A stretch of 64,000 bases of DNA from Pseudomonadota bacterium (GTDB lineage: Bacteria; Pseudomonadota; Alphaproteobacteria; Rhizobiales; Rhizobiaceae). Below are positions 27,553 to 37,072 of the stretch, piece after piece. A program made the translations under genes and the position numbers. A model generated the notes under the pieces. The model was not told the DNA's origin, ran no database searches, and worked only from the letters and a program-made list of their open reading frames with translations. How positions within the stretch are numbered: position 1 is the first letter of the stretch; the number at the start of each line of letters is the position of its first letter. The DNA lies in assembly GCA_020161665.1 (NCBI GenBank), contig JAIUPA010000022.1, positions 124,001 to 188,000 on the forward strand, written 5' to 3'.

Positions 27553-28008
27553 TCAGTCGTTGGAACGCCTTTCTACAGGTTCGCAGGTGTTGGACGGCAT
27601 GGCAATGGCATCGGCCAGCGAAGTGGAAAAAAGCACGGCGCGCGTTTCATCGGCCACGCGGGCGAAGACATGGCGCAGCTCGCAATCACTCTCGCCGCGA
27701 CAGTCCTCGCAACGCTTGTAGGCGGTGATCGAGAGACAGGGCAGCGGGGCAATCGGCCCGTCGATGAGGCGCAGCACCTCGCCATAGGTGATCTCGCTCG
27801 CCGGGCGCTGCAGAAGATAACCGCCCTGCTTGCCGCGACGGCTTTCCACCAGACCAGCGCGCTTCAGATCGAGCATGATCTGCTCCAGAAACTTCTTCGG
27901 GATTTTCTGCTCTTCGGCAATGTCGGGTATCTGTACCGGCGTTCCGGCGTTCGACCGGGCCAGCATGCTGAGCGCACGAAGCGCGTATTTAGCCCTTTGC
28001 GAGATCAT
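27553..28008 (-). CDS. Rrf2 family transcriptional regulator (CysR/CymR-like position)
   Basis: A 151-residue Rrf2 regulator with the N-terminal winged helix (MISQRAKYALRALSMLAR, then IPKKFLEQIMLDLKRAGLV and GKQGGYLL). Cysteines at PCLS, YKRCEDC and SDCEL (about residues 91-108) give a cluster-like pattern similar to IscR/NsrR-type proteins, so an Fe-S cluster is possible. Its position between the sulfate importer and cysHDN suggests it controls sulfur assimilation, as CymR does elsewhere. It is divergent from cysH across a 310-base gap. The target is inference. Confidence 0.9.
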   Translation of the reverse strand: MISQRAKYALRALSMLARSNAGTPVQIPDIAEEQKIPKKFLEQIMLDLKRAGLVESRRGKQGGYLLQRPASEITYGEVLRLIDGPIAPLPCLSITAYKRCEDCRGESDCELRHVFARVADETRAVLFSTSLADAIAMPSNTCEPVERRSND

Positions 28009-28318
28009 CGAGGAGGTCAGCCTGCCTGTTTCATGACGTGCGCAACAGACTTAGAGGAAGTTGAAGACGAGTTCAAATTCCCGATCACGAGAGCGCCCAA
28101 CGTTATCTATTGATTTTGTAGATTTTATGGACGATCATGTCCGGGCTTCTATCACTGACATGCCTCGCATGGCGCTCACTGGCGCGATGCAGGAAGAAAT
28201 GCCGCGTTTGCCTGCTTGCGGAGAGAGATTTACTCCCGCAACCCTTTTGCGTGAAAGGCAATTCCTGTCACCCGGCCCTGTAATGGCGGATAATCCGTGT
28301 CATCACAGGAATGGAAGC
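28009..28318. promoter_or_regulatory. 310-base region between the Rrf2 gene and cysH
   Basis: No gene is credible here. The segment must hold the start signals of both the Rrf2 gene (minus) and cysHDN (plus). An AT-rich patch at 28097-28135 (TTGATTTTGTAGATTTTATGG) is the best promoter candidate, but I cannot place hexamers with confidence. A frame open through this region in phase with cysH has no family support. Confidence 0.4.
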
Positions 28319-29071
28319 ATGTCATTCGTCAATAGTTCCGATTTTGCCGCATCGCTCAATGCCCAGCTTGAGGCCCTCACGCTTGAAGAGCGCCTTGCCG
28401 TCGTCGCCGGGCTTTCAGGCCGCGCCGTCTTCACCACCAGCCTCGGCATCGAGGATCAGGTGATCACGGCGGCGATTGGCCTTGGCGGCCTTTCCCTTGA
28501 GGTCGCAACGCTCGATACCGGCCGGCTGTTTGCCGAGACGGTGGCGCTGATTGATGAGACGGAAGCGCGTTTCAACCTCAAGATTGTGCGTTATCGCCCC
28601 CGCGAGGCGGATGTGGACGCCTATGCGAGTGCCTACGGCCTCAACGGTTTTTACGACAGTGTCGAAGCGCGCCACGCCTGCTGCCATGTGCGCAAGCTGG
28701 TGCCGCTGGCCGAGGCTCTTTCCGGTGCCGATTTCTGGATCACCGGGCTTCGCCGTGGCCAGTCCGGCAACCGTGCGACGACGCCCTTTGCCGAATGGGA
28801 CGCAGAACGCAAGCTCACCAAGATCAACCCGCTCGCCGACTGGTCCATCGAGGACATCAACGCCTACGTGACCGCGCAGGCTGTTCCGATCAACCCGCTG
28901 CATGCCCGTGGCTACCCCTCCATCGGCTGCGAACCCTGTACGCGGGCCATCAAGCCCGGCGAACCGGAGCGCGCCGGTCGCTGGTGGTGGGAAAACGACG
29001 AGAAGCGCGAATGCGGCCTGCATGTGGCCGAAGCCGCGGCCTCTTCGGTCATCGCCACCGCCAACCCCTAA
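28319..29071 (+). CDS. cysH: adenylylsulfate (APS) reductase
   Basis: CysH reduces activated sulfate to sulfite with thioredoxin. The 250-residue protein has the PP-loop fold (FTTSLGIEDQ, TLDTGRLFAET) and the cysteine set of the APS-using enzymes: C121-C122 in HACCHVRK and C204/C207 in GCEPC bind a [4Fe-4S] cluster, and C232 in ECGLH is the nucleophile. Enzymes that use PAPS lack the first four, so APS is the predicted substrate. The ATG at 28319 has GGAAG upstream. It leads the cysH-cysD-cysN run rather than sitting in the cysI operon. Confidence 0.96.
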   Translation: MSFVNSSDFAASLNAQLEALTLEERLAVVAGLSGRAVFTTSLGIEDQVITAAIGLGGLSLEVATLDTGRLFAETVALIDETEARFNLKIVRYRPREADVDAYASAYGLNGFYDSVEARHACCHVRKLVPLAEALSGADFWITGLRRGQSGNRATTPFAEWDAERKLTKINPLADWSIEDINAYVTAQAVPINPLHARGYPSIGCEPCTRAIKPGEPERAGRWWWENDEKRECGLHVAEAAASSVIATANP

Positions 29072-29160
29072 GACATTCTCCCCTCACCCGCCCTGAAATC
29101 CAAAGGCCCTGAACGCCTGACCCGGCGCGGGACGAGAGCCCCAAGGAAAGACTTGAACTG

Positions 29161-30117
29161 ATGCACGTCCACAAATCCGAGTTCGATCCCCATTCCAACG
29201 ATGCGCCGACCAAGCCGCCGCTTGATCCGCATCTGAAGGCGCTGGAAAACGAAGCCATCCACATTTTCCGTGAAGTGGCCGCCGAATTCGAGCGTCCGGT
29301 GATGCTCTATTCCATCGGCAAGGATTCTTCCGTTTTGCTGCATGTGGCGCGCAAGGCGTTCTATCCGGGCCGTGTGCCCTTCCCGCTTCTGCACGTCGAT
29401 ACGGGCTGGAAGTTCAAGGAAATGATCGCGTTTCGCGACGAAACGGCAGAACGCTACGATCTCGACCTCATCGTTCACACCAATCCGCGCGGTGCGGCCG
29501 AGAATGTCTCGCCGTTCAGCCATGGTTCATCGCGCTATACCGACATCATGAAGACCGAGGCGCTGCGTCAGGCGCTTGATGCCGGTCAGTTCGATGCCGC
29601 CTTTGGCGGTGCGCGCCGTGACGAGGAAGCCTCTCGCGCCAAGGAACGCATCTATTCCTTCCGCACGCCCGATCACCGCTGGGACCCGCGCAACCAGCGC
29701 CCGGAGCTTTGGAACATCTATAACGGCATGATCCAGCGCGGCGAAAGCGTGCGCGCCTTCCCGCTGTCCAACTGGACCGAAGTCGACATCTGGCGCTACA
29801 TCCAGGCGGAAAACATTCCGCTCGTGCCGCTCTATTACGCCAAGCCGCGCCCCTATATCGAACGCGACGGCATGATGATCCTTGCCGAAGACCCGCGCCT
29901 TGAGCTTCTGCCCGGCGAAACGGTTCAGGAAGGCATGATCCGTTTCCGCACGCTCGGCTGCTTCCCGCTGACCGGCGCCATCCGCTCCGAGGCCACGACG
30001 CTCGATGAGGTGATTTCCGAACTGGAGATCGCCACCGTTTCCGAGCGGCAGGGCCGTGCCATCGACCGCGACCAGTCCGGTTCGATGGAGAAGAAAAAAC
30101 GCGAAGGATATTTCTGA
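29161..30117 (+). CDS. cysD: sulfate adenylyltransferase subunit 2
   Basis: CysD is the catalytic ATP sulfurylase subunit, making APS from sulfate and ATP. The 318-residue protein has the PP-loop [17 protein letters not shown] (about residue 50), [28 protein letters not shown] and the closing [11 protein letters not shown]. CysN starts overlapping this gene's end by two bases of the stop, so the two subunits are translationally coupled. AAGGAAAG precedes the ATG. Confidence 0.97.
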   Translation: MHVHKSEFDPHSNDAPTKPPLDPHLKALENEAIHIFREVAAEFERPVMLYSIGKDSSVLLHVARKAFYPGRVPFPLLHVDTGWKFKEMIAFRDETAERYDLDLIVHTNPRGAAENVSPFSHGSSRYTDIMKTEALRQALDAGQFDAAFGGARRDEEASRAKERIYSFRTPDHRWDPRNQRPELWNIYNGMIQRGESVRAFPLSNWTEVDIWRYIQAENIPLVPLYYAKPRPYIERDGMMILAEDPRLELLPGETVQEGMIRFRTLGCFPLTGAIRSEATTLDEVISELEIATVSERQGRAIDRDQSGSMEKKKREGYF

Positions 30118-30118
30118 A

Positions 30119-31597
30119 ATGACCGCAGCCAACACCGTTCTTGCCATCGCGCATCCTGAAACGCAGCCCGCTCCGGCGGTGCGCGATTCGCGTCCGCTGC
30201 GTCTCATCACCTGCGGTTCCGTCGATGACGGCAAATCCACCCTGATTGGCCGCCTGCTGTGGGACACCAAGGCCGTGAAGGAAGATCAGGCCGCGACGCT
30301 GGCACGCGAATCTTCCGGCAAGCAGAATGATCTCGGCCTGCCGGATTTCGCGCTGCTGCTCGATGGTCTTCAGGCCGAACGCGAACAGGGCATCACCATC
30401 GATGTGGCCTATCGCTACTTCTCGACCGACAAGCGCTCCTTCATCGTCGCCGATACGCCCGGCCATGAGCAGTATACCCGCAACATGGCAACCGGCGCTT
30501 CGACCGCCGATCTCGCCGTGCTGTTGGTGGATGCGCGCGCCGGTCTTCTCGTCCAGACCCGCCGTCACGCGACCATTGCCTCGCTGATGGGCATTCGCCA
30601 GTTCGTTCTGGCCGTCAACAAGATCGACCTGACTGACTATGACCGGGCCGGTTTCGATGCCATTTCGCTCGAATTTCGTGAGCTGGCGCTGTCGCTTGGC
30701 GTGCGTCAGGTCACCGCCATACCGATGTCGGCGCTGAAGGGCGAAAACGTCGTCTATCCGGGCACGGCGACCATGCCGTGGTATGATGGCCCGACGCTTG
30801 TCGAGGCGCTGGAGCTTGCCACGCTGCGCGGCGCGCAGACGACCGGCTTCCGCTTGCCGGTGCAGCGCGTCAGCCGTCCGGGCGAAAGCTTCCGCGGCTA
30901 TCAAGGCACGGTGGCCGGTGGCTCGGTGAAGCCGGGTGACAGCGTCGCCATCCTGCCCTCCGGTCAGCTTGCGAACGTCAAGCAGATCGTCACCTTCGAC
31001 CTCGTGCGCAATGCCGCCGTCTCCGGCGACGCGATCACGCTCGTTCTCGACCGTCAGGTGGATGTTTCGCGCGGTGACATGATCGTAGCGCTCGAAAACC
31101 AGCCGCTGACGGGCCGTTCCTTCGACGCCCAGATCGTGGCGCTGCAGCCCGATGGCATCCAGCCCGGCAAGCGTTACTGGCTGAAGGCCGGTTCGCGCCG
31201 CCAGCGCGTGATGGTGGAGCCGGTTTCGCAGCTTGATCTTGCCAGCGGCAAGTGGACGCCCGCCACCGAACTCGCCGTCAACGCCATTGGCCGCGTGCAT
31301 CTGGCCTTTGACGAAACCGCCATCTTCGACCCCTATGACCAGAACCGCACCACGGGCGCTTTCATCCTGATCGATCCCGACACCAACAATACCGTGGCGG
31401 GCGGCATGGTTTCGGCCCAGCGCGCCGGTTTCGGCGGATTGAATGCCGATGCGGCCCGCGTCGTGCTGTCTCTTCCTGCTGACCTTGCCGACCAGTTGCT
31501 GGCCGGTGAGCTTCTGTCGTCACGCCGCGACGAGATCGAGGTGCGGCGTATGACGGCAGGCGAAGCGCAAGCGATTTTCGAACAGACTAACGGTTGA
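30119..31597 (+). CDS. cysN: sulfate adenylyltransferase subunit 1 (GTPase)
   Basis: CysN is the GTPase that drives APS formation by CysD. The 492-residue protein has G1 GSVDDGKST (about residue 33), G3 DTPGHEQYTRNMATGAS and G4 NKIDLTDYDR, followed by two beta-barrel domains like EF-Tu. It ends without the APS kinase domain found fused in NodQ-type proteins. Together with an APS-type CysH this removes the need for PAPS in assimilation. No separate cysC is in the window. The ATG overlaps the cysD stop region (UGAAAUG). Confidence 0.97.
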   Translation: MTAANTVLAIAHPETQPAPAVRDSRPLRLITCGSVDDGKSTLIGRLLWDTKAVKEDQAATLARESSGKQNDLGLPDFALLLDGLQAEREQGITIDVAYRYFSTDKRSFIVADTPGHEQYTRNMATGASTADLAVLLVDARAGLLVQTRRHATIASLMGIRQFVLAVNKIDLTDYDRAGFDAISLEFRELALSLGVRQVTAIPMSALKGENVVYPGTATMPWYDGPTLVEALELATLRGAQTTGFRLPVQRVSRPGESFRGYQGTVAGGSVKPGDSVAILPSGQLANVKQIVTFDLVRNAAVSGDAITLVLDRQVDVSRGDMIVALENQPLTGRSFDAQIVALQPDGIQPGKRYWLKAGSRRQRVMVEPVSQLDLASGKWTPATELAVNAIGRVHLAFDETAIFDPYDQNRTTGAFILIDPDTNNTVAGGMVSAQRAGFGGLNADAARVVLSLPADLADQLLAGELLSSRRDEIEVRRMTAGEAQAIFEQTNG

Positions 31598-31622
31598 GAA
31601 CGCGAGGATATATCCTCTCTAT

Positions 31623-31698
31623 CGTCATGGTCGGGCTTGACCCGACCATCCATAAATCTCTGAACCTATGGATCCTCGGGTCAAGCCCGAGGATGACG
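31623..31698. repeat. double palindromic extragenic element
   Basis: Two hairpins in tandem, ATGGTCGGG-cttga-CCCGACCAT and ATCCTCGGG-tcaag-CCCGAGGAT-like, are enclosed by CGTCAT...ATGACG outer arms, so the whole 76-base unit is itself an inverted repeat. The core words match the single unit at 18373-18403. It lies 26 bases after the cysN stop and may also limit read-through. Confidence 0.75.
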
Positions 31699-31977
31699 GG
31701 AGTGAGGGGCAAGGTTTGTCATCAACCTCGAGCAGCTTTGGCCGCCTTTTTTCACTCCTCTTAAAACATGCGCATAAATCTATGGGTAATCCGTTTCGCA
31801 TCGCAGCCATTCACGGAACGTGATTCTCCACATCCCCCACATACGGAATGGATACCCGCAAAAGCCACCCATAGCGGTTATTTTTGGCATCAGACCTTTT
31901 GATCGTTCGCAGATAAGCGATTGATTGCCCGATATAATAATTCCGGTTATTGATCGGCCTGCAACGTCGGGGGACGC
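31699..31977. other. gene-free stretch before the small DUF2946-like gene
   Basis: Nothing coding is supported. A TATAAT at 31933-31938 lies 40 bases before the next ATG and could be a -10, without a good -35. Confidence 0.35.
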
Positions 31978-32379
31978 ATGGCGAAACGGTGGACACAATG
32001 GGCAGCATGGGTGCGCATTCTTTGCGCGCTGGCGCTGATCTGTGTCGGCCTTTCCCACAAGCCGCCTGTTATCGATCCGCGCGCGATTCCGGCGAGCGAA
32101 ATCTCGGCCTACATGCTGCCGGACGGGACGTTTGCCGAACTCTGCCTTCCCGACATTGATTCCAACGGCAAGGCAAAGCCACATCTCTTCGGCACCGGCT
32201 GTGAAGCCTGCCGACTGGCCGGTTCTATTTTGCTGGCGACGCCGCCCAGCACGTCCGGCGAAGTCATCGTTGCAACGCTTGATGTTCTCAGCCCACCGCT
32301 GGTCGAAGCGCTGCATGGGCGGGTCTTCCCGCCTGCCGCAGCGCCACGTGCGCCGCCCGCCTCCCGTTCTTTCGCCTGA
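31978..32379 (+). CDS. small membrane-anchored protein, DUF2946-like
   Basis: The 133-residue product has one N-terminal hydrophobic segment (about residues 9-26) and a conserved-looking central part, SEISAYMLPDGTFAELCLPD followed by GTGCEACRLAGSILL. The Cys pattern and a second hydrophobic stretch resemble DUF2946 proteins, which accompany metal-uptake genes. The C-terminus is proline- and alanine-rich. GGGGGAC precedes the ATG. A PepSY membrane protein gene follows 155 bases downstream, a pairing often linked to iron or copper handling. The family assignment is tentative. Confidence 0.6.
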   Translation: MAKRWTQWAAWVRILCALALICVGLSHKPPVIDPRAIPASEISAYMLPDGTFAELCLPDIDSNGKAKPHLFGTGCEACRLAGSILLATPPSTSGEVIVATLDVLSPPLVEALHGRVFPPAAAPRAPPASRSFA

Positions 32380-32534
32380 ACCTTCCCGCGCCTGACGCGG
32401 ACCCTTCAGCCTGCGGAGCGATGTGGCCTGACGCCCGCCTCCCGCAAGAACGGAACGATTATCATGTTTGAAACCCAATTCTCGGGCGGCCTTTGGCTGG
32501 CCCTTTGTCTCGCGACGCGTTCGGGAGGCCTGTC

Positions 32535-33950
32535 ATGAGCATTGCCGCTGACGCACAGACCATCGCGGAAACGCGCCCGTCTTCCCGCCGCTTCTACTTC
32601 ACCGCATGGCGCTGGCATTTCTATGCCGGGCTTTATGTGGCCCCGTTCCTGATGATGCTCGCTGTCACCGGCCTGATCATGCTGTGGTCGGCAGTGTTCG
32701 TCGGCCGTGACGGCGAGAAGTATTACGCTGTCACCCCGTCTGCCACGCAGGTCGCCCTGTCGCAGCAGGCCGATGCGGCGCTGGCCGCCGTTCCGGGTGG
32801 CGCGCTCGTCACCTACATCGCGCCACGCACGCCGACGGAGCCCGCCGTTTTCCGCGTGAACGTGGAAAAGGCTGGTACGATGGTTGCCGTCGATCCGGCG
32901 GATGGCAAGGTTCTCGGCACCTGGGAGCGGCGCAATGCGCTTTATGATCTGGCCGACAAGATCCACGGCACGCTGCTGATCGGCGATCTGGGCGACCGCC
33001 TGATCGAAATCGCTGCAGGGTTCGGCATCGTGCTGATCGTGACCGGCCTTTATCTCTGGTGGCCGCGCAATGGTGCAAGCCTCGGCTCCGTGCTCGTTCC
33101 GCGCCTTGCCGGTGGCGGACGTCTGGTATGGAAGTCTTTGCACCTGACGGTCGGCTTCTATGTCTCGCTGGTGCTTTTGGTCTTCCTGCTTTCGGGTCTC
33201 ACCTGGGCGGGGATCTGGGGCGAAAAGTTCACGCAGGCGTGGAGCACCTTCCCGGCGGAAAAGTGGGATAATGTGCCGCTTTCCGACAAGACGCATGCGA
33301 GCCTCAACCTCGATGGCGTGAAGAACGCACCGTGGACGCTGGAACAGACGCCAATGCCGGCCTCCGGCTCGCAAGCCGGTACGCCGGGTGCTGTCGAAGG
33401 TCAGCCGGTGACCATCGATACGGTGGTCGCTTATGCGCGCGCCAACGGCTTTGACGGTCGCTTCCAGCTCGCTTTCCCGGATGGCGACACGGGTGTGTGG
33501 ACCATTGCCCGCGATACGATGAGCAATGACGCCGCCAACCCGATGAGCGACCGCACCGTCCACCTTGACCGCTACACGGGCAAGGTTCTGGCCGACATCC
33601 CGTTTGCCGACTATGGCGTGGCGGGCAAGGCGATGGCCGTGGGCATTGCCTTCCATGAAGGCGACATGGGTCTGTGGAACCTCGTTCTGGTGACGGTGTT
33701 CTGCCTGTCGATGCTCTTTCTGTCGGTAAGTGGCATTGTGATGTGGTGGAAGCGTCGCCCGAAGGGTGGCGGTGCCCGCCTCTTCGCGCCTGTCGTGTCC
33801 GAACCCGGCCCGTTGTGGAAGACCGGGGCGATCATCATGCTCGCCGTTTCGCTGCTCTTCCCGCTTTCGGGTGCGGTGCTGGTGGCGGTGTTGCTGCTGG
33901 ACTTCATCGTGCTGCGCCATATCAAGCCGCTGAAGCGGATCGTCAGCTGA
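32535..33950 (+). CDS. PepSY-associated membrane protein
   Basis: The 471-residue protein matches the PepSY_TM (PiuB-like) family, four-helix inner-membrane proteins with PepSY domains in the periplasm, often associated with siderophore or heme uptake and ferric reduction. Helices lie at about residues 28-50, 158-178, 208-228 and 385-455. Conserved features are WRWHFYAGLYVAPFLMMLAVTG, KIHGTLLIGDLGDRLIE, WKSLHLTVGF with a membrane-facing His, and FHEGDMGLWN. GGGAGG precedes the ATG. A reductase role using heme or flavin is possible, but partners are not encoded nearby. Confidence 0.88.
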   Translation: MSIAADAQTIAETRPSSRRFYFTAWRWHFYAGLYVAPFLMMLAVTGLIMLWSAVFVGRDGEKYYAVTPSATQVALSQQADAALAAVPGGALVTYIAPRTPTEPAVFRVNVEKAGTMVAVDPADGKVLGTWERRNALYDLADKIHGTLLIGDLGDRLIEIAAGFGIVLIVTGLYLWWPRNGASLGSVLVPRLAGGGRLVWKSLHLTVGFYVSLVLLVFLLSGLTWAGIWGEKFTQAWSTFPAEKWDNVPLSDKTHASLNLDGVKNAPWTLEQTPMPASGSQAGTPGAVEGQPVTIDTVVAYARANGFDGRFQLAFPDGDTGVWTIARDTMSNDAANPMSDRTVHLDRYTGKVLADIPFADYGVAGKAMAVGIAFHEGDMGLWNLVLVTVFCLSMLFLSVSGIVMWWKRRPKGGGARLFAPVVSEPGPLWKTGAIIMLAVSLLFPLSGAVLVAVLLLDFIVLRHIKPLKRIVS

Positions 33951-33965
33951 TCGATCCCCATCCGG

Positions 33966-33990
33966 AAAGGGCGGCTTTGGCCGCCCTTTT
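33966..33990. terminator. bidirectional terminator
   Basis: A perfect GGGCGGC/GCCGCCC stem with a 4-base loop has AAA before and TTTT after. It lies between the convergent PepSY and pseudouridine synthase genes and can serve both. Confidence 0.85.
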
Positions 33991-34781
33991 CATATCTGGC
34001 CGGAGGACGCGCGAAGGCTTGCCACTTCCGCATCGGTCAAAGGCCGCACGGCCCCCTTTTCCAACTCGCCCAGCGTCAGGTCGCCGATAGCGACGCGCAC
34101 AAGGCGCAGACACTCGGCGCCCAATGCCTCCAGCATGCGGCGGATCTGGCGGTTCTTGCCCTCTTCCAGCACCACCTCAATCCATGCGTTGCGATCCCCC
34201 TCGCGCAAGGCGGTGACGCGGGCCGCCTTCAGGAACTCGCCATCATGGGTAACGCCCGCCTCCATGGCCGCGATGAAGGCCGCATCGGGCAGACGGTCGA
34301 TCTGCACATGATAGGTTTTCGCCACATGGGTTTGCGGGTCGAGCAAGGTCTGGGCAAAGCGCGTGTCGTTGGTGAAAAGCAGCAGTCCTTCGCTCGCCTT
34401 ATCGAGCCTGCCGACCGGCGAGAGATGGGCATGGTCCAACGCCTTGAGGCAATCAAAGACGGTTGCACGGCCTTGCGGATCGTGCCGCGTCGTCACCAGC
34501 CCGCGCGGCTTGTTGAGCATGTAATAGACATGCGCCTCGGCCACCACCGCCTTGCCATCGACGGCGATGCGGTCGGCGACGATATCGACCCAGCTTTCGC
34601 GATCCGTGACCTTGCGGCCATTGACCGAAACGCGGCCTTCAGCAATCAGCGCCTCGGCCTGCGTGCGCGAACAGAAGCCAAGCTTCGACAGCGCACGCGC
34701 CAGCGTGGCGCGCTGGCCTTCCGCGACCTTCCCCTTTGGCTGTCCTGCTGCCGGTTTTTGCGGCCTGCGCTTGTCTTTCAT
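33990..34781 (-). CDS. 23S/16S rRNA pseudouridine synthase (RsuA/RluB family)
   Basis: The 263-residue enzyme isomerises a uridine in rRNA. It has an S4 RNA-binding domain (about residues 22-80, [20 protein letters not shown]) and the RsuA-type catalytic domain with the key Asp in [18 protein letters not shown] and the late motif [15 protein letters not shown]. The basic N-terminal tail (KDKRRPQK) is usual in alphaproteobacteria. I chose ATG 34781, eight bases after GGGAA; ATG 34799 is the alternative. Sequence alone does not separate RluB, RluE, RluF and RsuA. Confidence 0.92.
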   Translation of the reverse strand: MKDKRRPQKPAAGQPKGKVAEGQRATLARALSKLGFCSRTQAEALIAEGRVSVNGRKVTDRESWVDIVADRIAVDGKAVVAEAHVYYMLNKPRGLVTTRHDPQGRATVFDCLKALDHAHLSPVGRLDKASEGLLLFTNDTRFAQTLLDPQTHVAKTYHVQIDRLPDAAFIAAMEAGVTHDGEFLKAARVTALREGDRNAWIEVVLEEGKNRQIRRMLEALGAECLRLVRVAIGDLTLGELEKGAVRPLTDAEVASLRASSGQI

Positions 34782-34912
34782 GGGTCTTTCCCGTGACATG
34801 TCACCGTCAATAACCCGAAGTTTCGGCCAAGGGGAATATGGATTGATTGATTTCGCGGACGGATTAGCACAAAAGCGGCTGAGGATCATTGCCAAGAGGA
34901 AAGGCCGCTTCG

Positions 34913-35833
34913 ATGGATGAGATTACCCGCGAACTTGTGACGCTGCGCGACTACTGGCGTTATGCCACCTCGCGGTTCGGTGCGGCAAACCTCAGCTATG
35001 GCCATGGCACCTCGACGGCGAGTGACGATGCGGCGTTTCTGCTGCTCGATTCGCTCGACCTGCCGATTGATGTGCTGGACCCGTTCCTCGACGCGAAGCT
35101 TCTGCCTTCGGAGCGCCAGCTTCTGGCCGAGCGCATCGAAACCCGCGTGACGACGCGCAAGCCCTCCTCCTACATCACGGGCCGCTCCTACATTCAGGGC
35201 ATGCGCTTCCATGTCGATGAGCGGGTGATCGTGCCGCGCTCGCATATCGGCGAAATCCTCTTTGCCGAATATCTGAACCCGCAGGGCTCGTCCTTCCTGC
35301 CCGATCCGATGATGGTGGAAAGCGCCGTCGATATCTGCACCGGTTCCGGCTGTCTGGCCGTGCTCGCCGCCAAATTCTTCCCGCAGGCCGCAGTCGATGC
35401 CGTCGATCTTTCAGCCGATGCGCTGGAAGTCGCAAAGCTCAACCTCGCCGAACACGAGGTGGAGGAACAGGTGACGCTTCATGAGGGTGATCTGTTTGCG
35501 CCGCTTCAAGGCCGCACATACGACCTCATCATCACCAATCCGCCCTATGTGGACCACGCCGCCCTTGCCGGTTATCCGCCGGAATATCAGGCCGAACCGC
35601 TGATGGCGCATGATGGCGGCGAGGACGGGCTTGATCTGGTGCGCCAGATTCTGGCCGAGGCGGGCGATCACCTGAACCCCGGCGGCGGCATGATCTGCGA
35701 AATCGGCTCGGGTCGCGAAATCCTTGAAGAGGAATTTCCGCATCTCGACTTCCTGTGGCTGGAAACGACGGAATCGCAGGATGCCGTGTTCTGGATTTCC
35801 GCCGAAGCGCTCGGCGTTGAAGACGTTGAATAA
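34913..35833 (+). CDS. prmB: ribosomal protein L3 glutamine methyltransferase
   Basis: PrmB methylates a glutamine of ribosomal protein L3. The 306-residue protein has the SAM-binding motif [15 protein letters not shown] (about residue 137), [10 protein letters not shown] as the catalytic NPPY loop (about 213-216), and the N-terminal helical region [17 protein letters not shown] with DYGHGT-like SYGHGT typical of PrmB. The related release-factor enzyme PrmC is shorter and lacks that N-terminus. It diverges from the pseudouridine synthase gene and ends in a terminator. Confidence 0.94.
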   Translation: MDEITRELVTLRDYWRYATSRFGAANLSYGHGTSTASDDAAFLLLDSLDLPIDVLDPFLDAKLLPSERQLLAERIETRVTTRKPSSYITGRSYIQGMRFHVDERVIVPRSHIGEILFAEYLNPQGSSFLPDPMMVESAVDICTGSGCLAVLAAKFFPQAAVDAVDLSADALEVAKLNLAEHEVEEQVTLHEGDLFAPLQGRTYDLIITNPPYVDHAALAGYPPEYQAEPLMAHDGGEDGLDLVRQILAEAGDHLNPGGGMICEIGSGREILEEEFPHLDFLWLETTESQDAVFWISAEALGVEDVE

Positions 35834-35838
35834 AAAGT

Positions 35839-35876
35839 GACCCGCCGCACGATGGGCGGCGCGGCGGGTCGTTTTT
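35839..35876 (+). terminator. intrinsic terminator between prmB and nrdF
   Basis: Perfect 10-bp arms GACCCGCCGC (35839-35848) and GCGGCGGGTC (35861-35870) are followed by GTTTTTG. Upstream AAAAAG gives partial activity from the nrd side as well. Confidence 0.85.
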
Positions 35877-35915
35877 GAGGTTGCGGACACCGGAGTGGGG
35901 GGAAGCGCCGCGACC

Positions 35916-37050
<1,135 letters not shown>

Positions 37051-37072
37051 AGCGCTGGGCCATGGCCCGAAT

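Noticed and set aside
29546..31300. Minus-strand open frame of 584 codons across cysD-cysN
   Set aside because: Antisense shadow of two conserved enzymes; no recognisable domain and no ribosome site.
31570..31597. CysN-CysC (NodQ-type) fusion
   Set aside because: CysN stops at 31597 after 492 residues, with no P-loop kinase domain downstream.
32406..33920. Minus-strand open frame of 504 codons across the PepSY gene
   Set aside because: Histidine- and arginine-rich antisense translation; the plus-strand PepSY protein has clear family motifs and a ribosome site.
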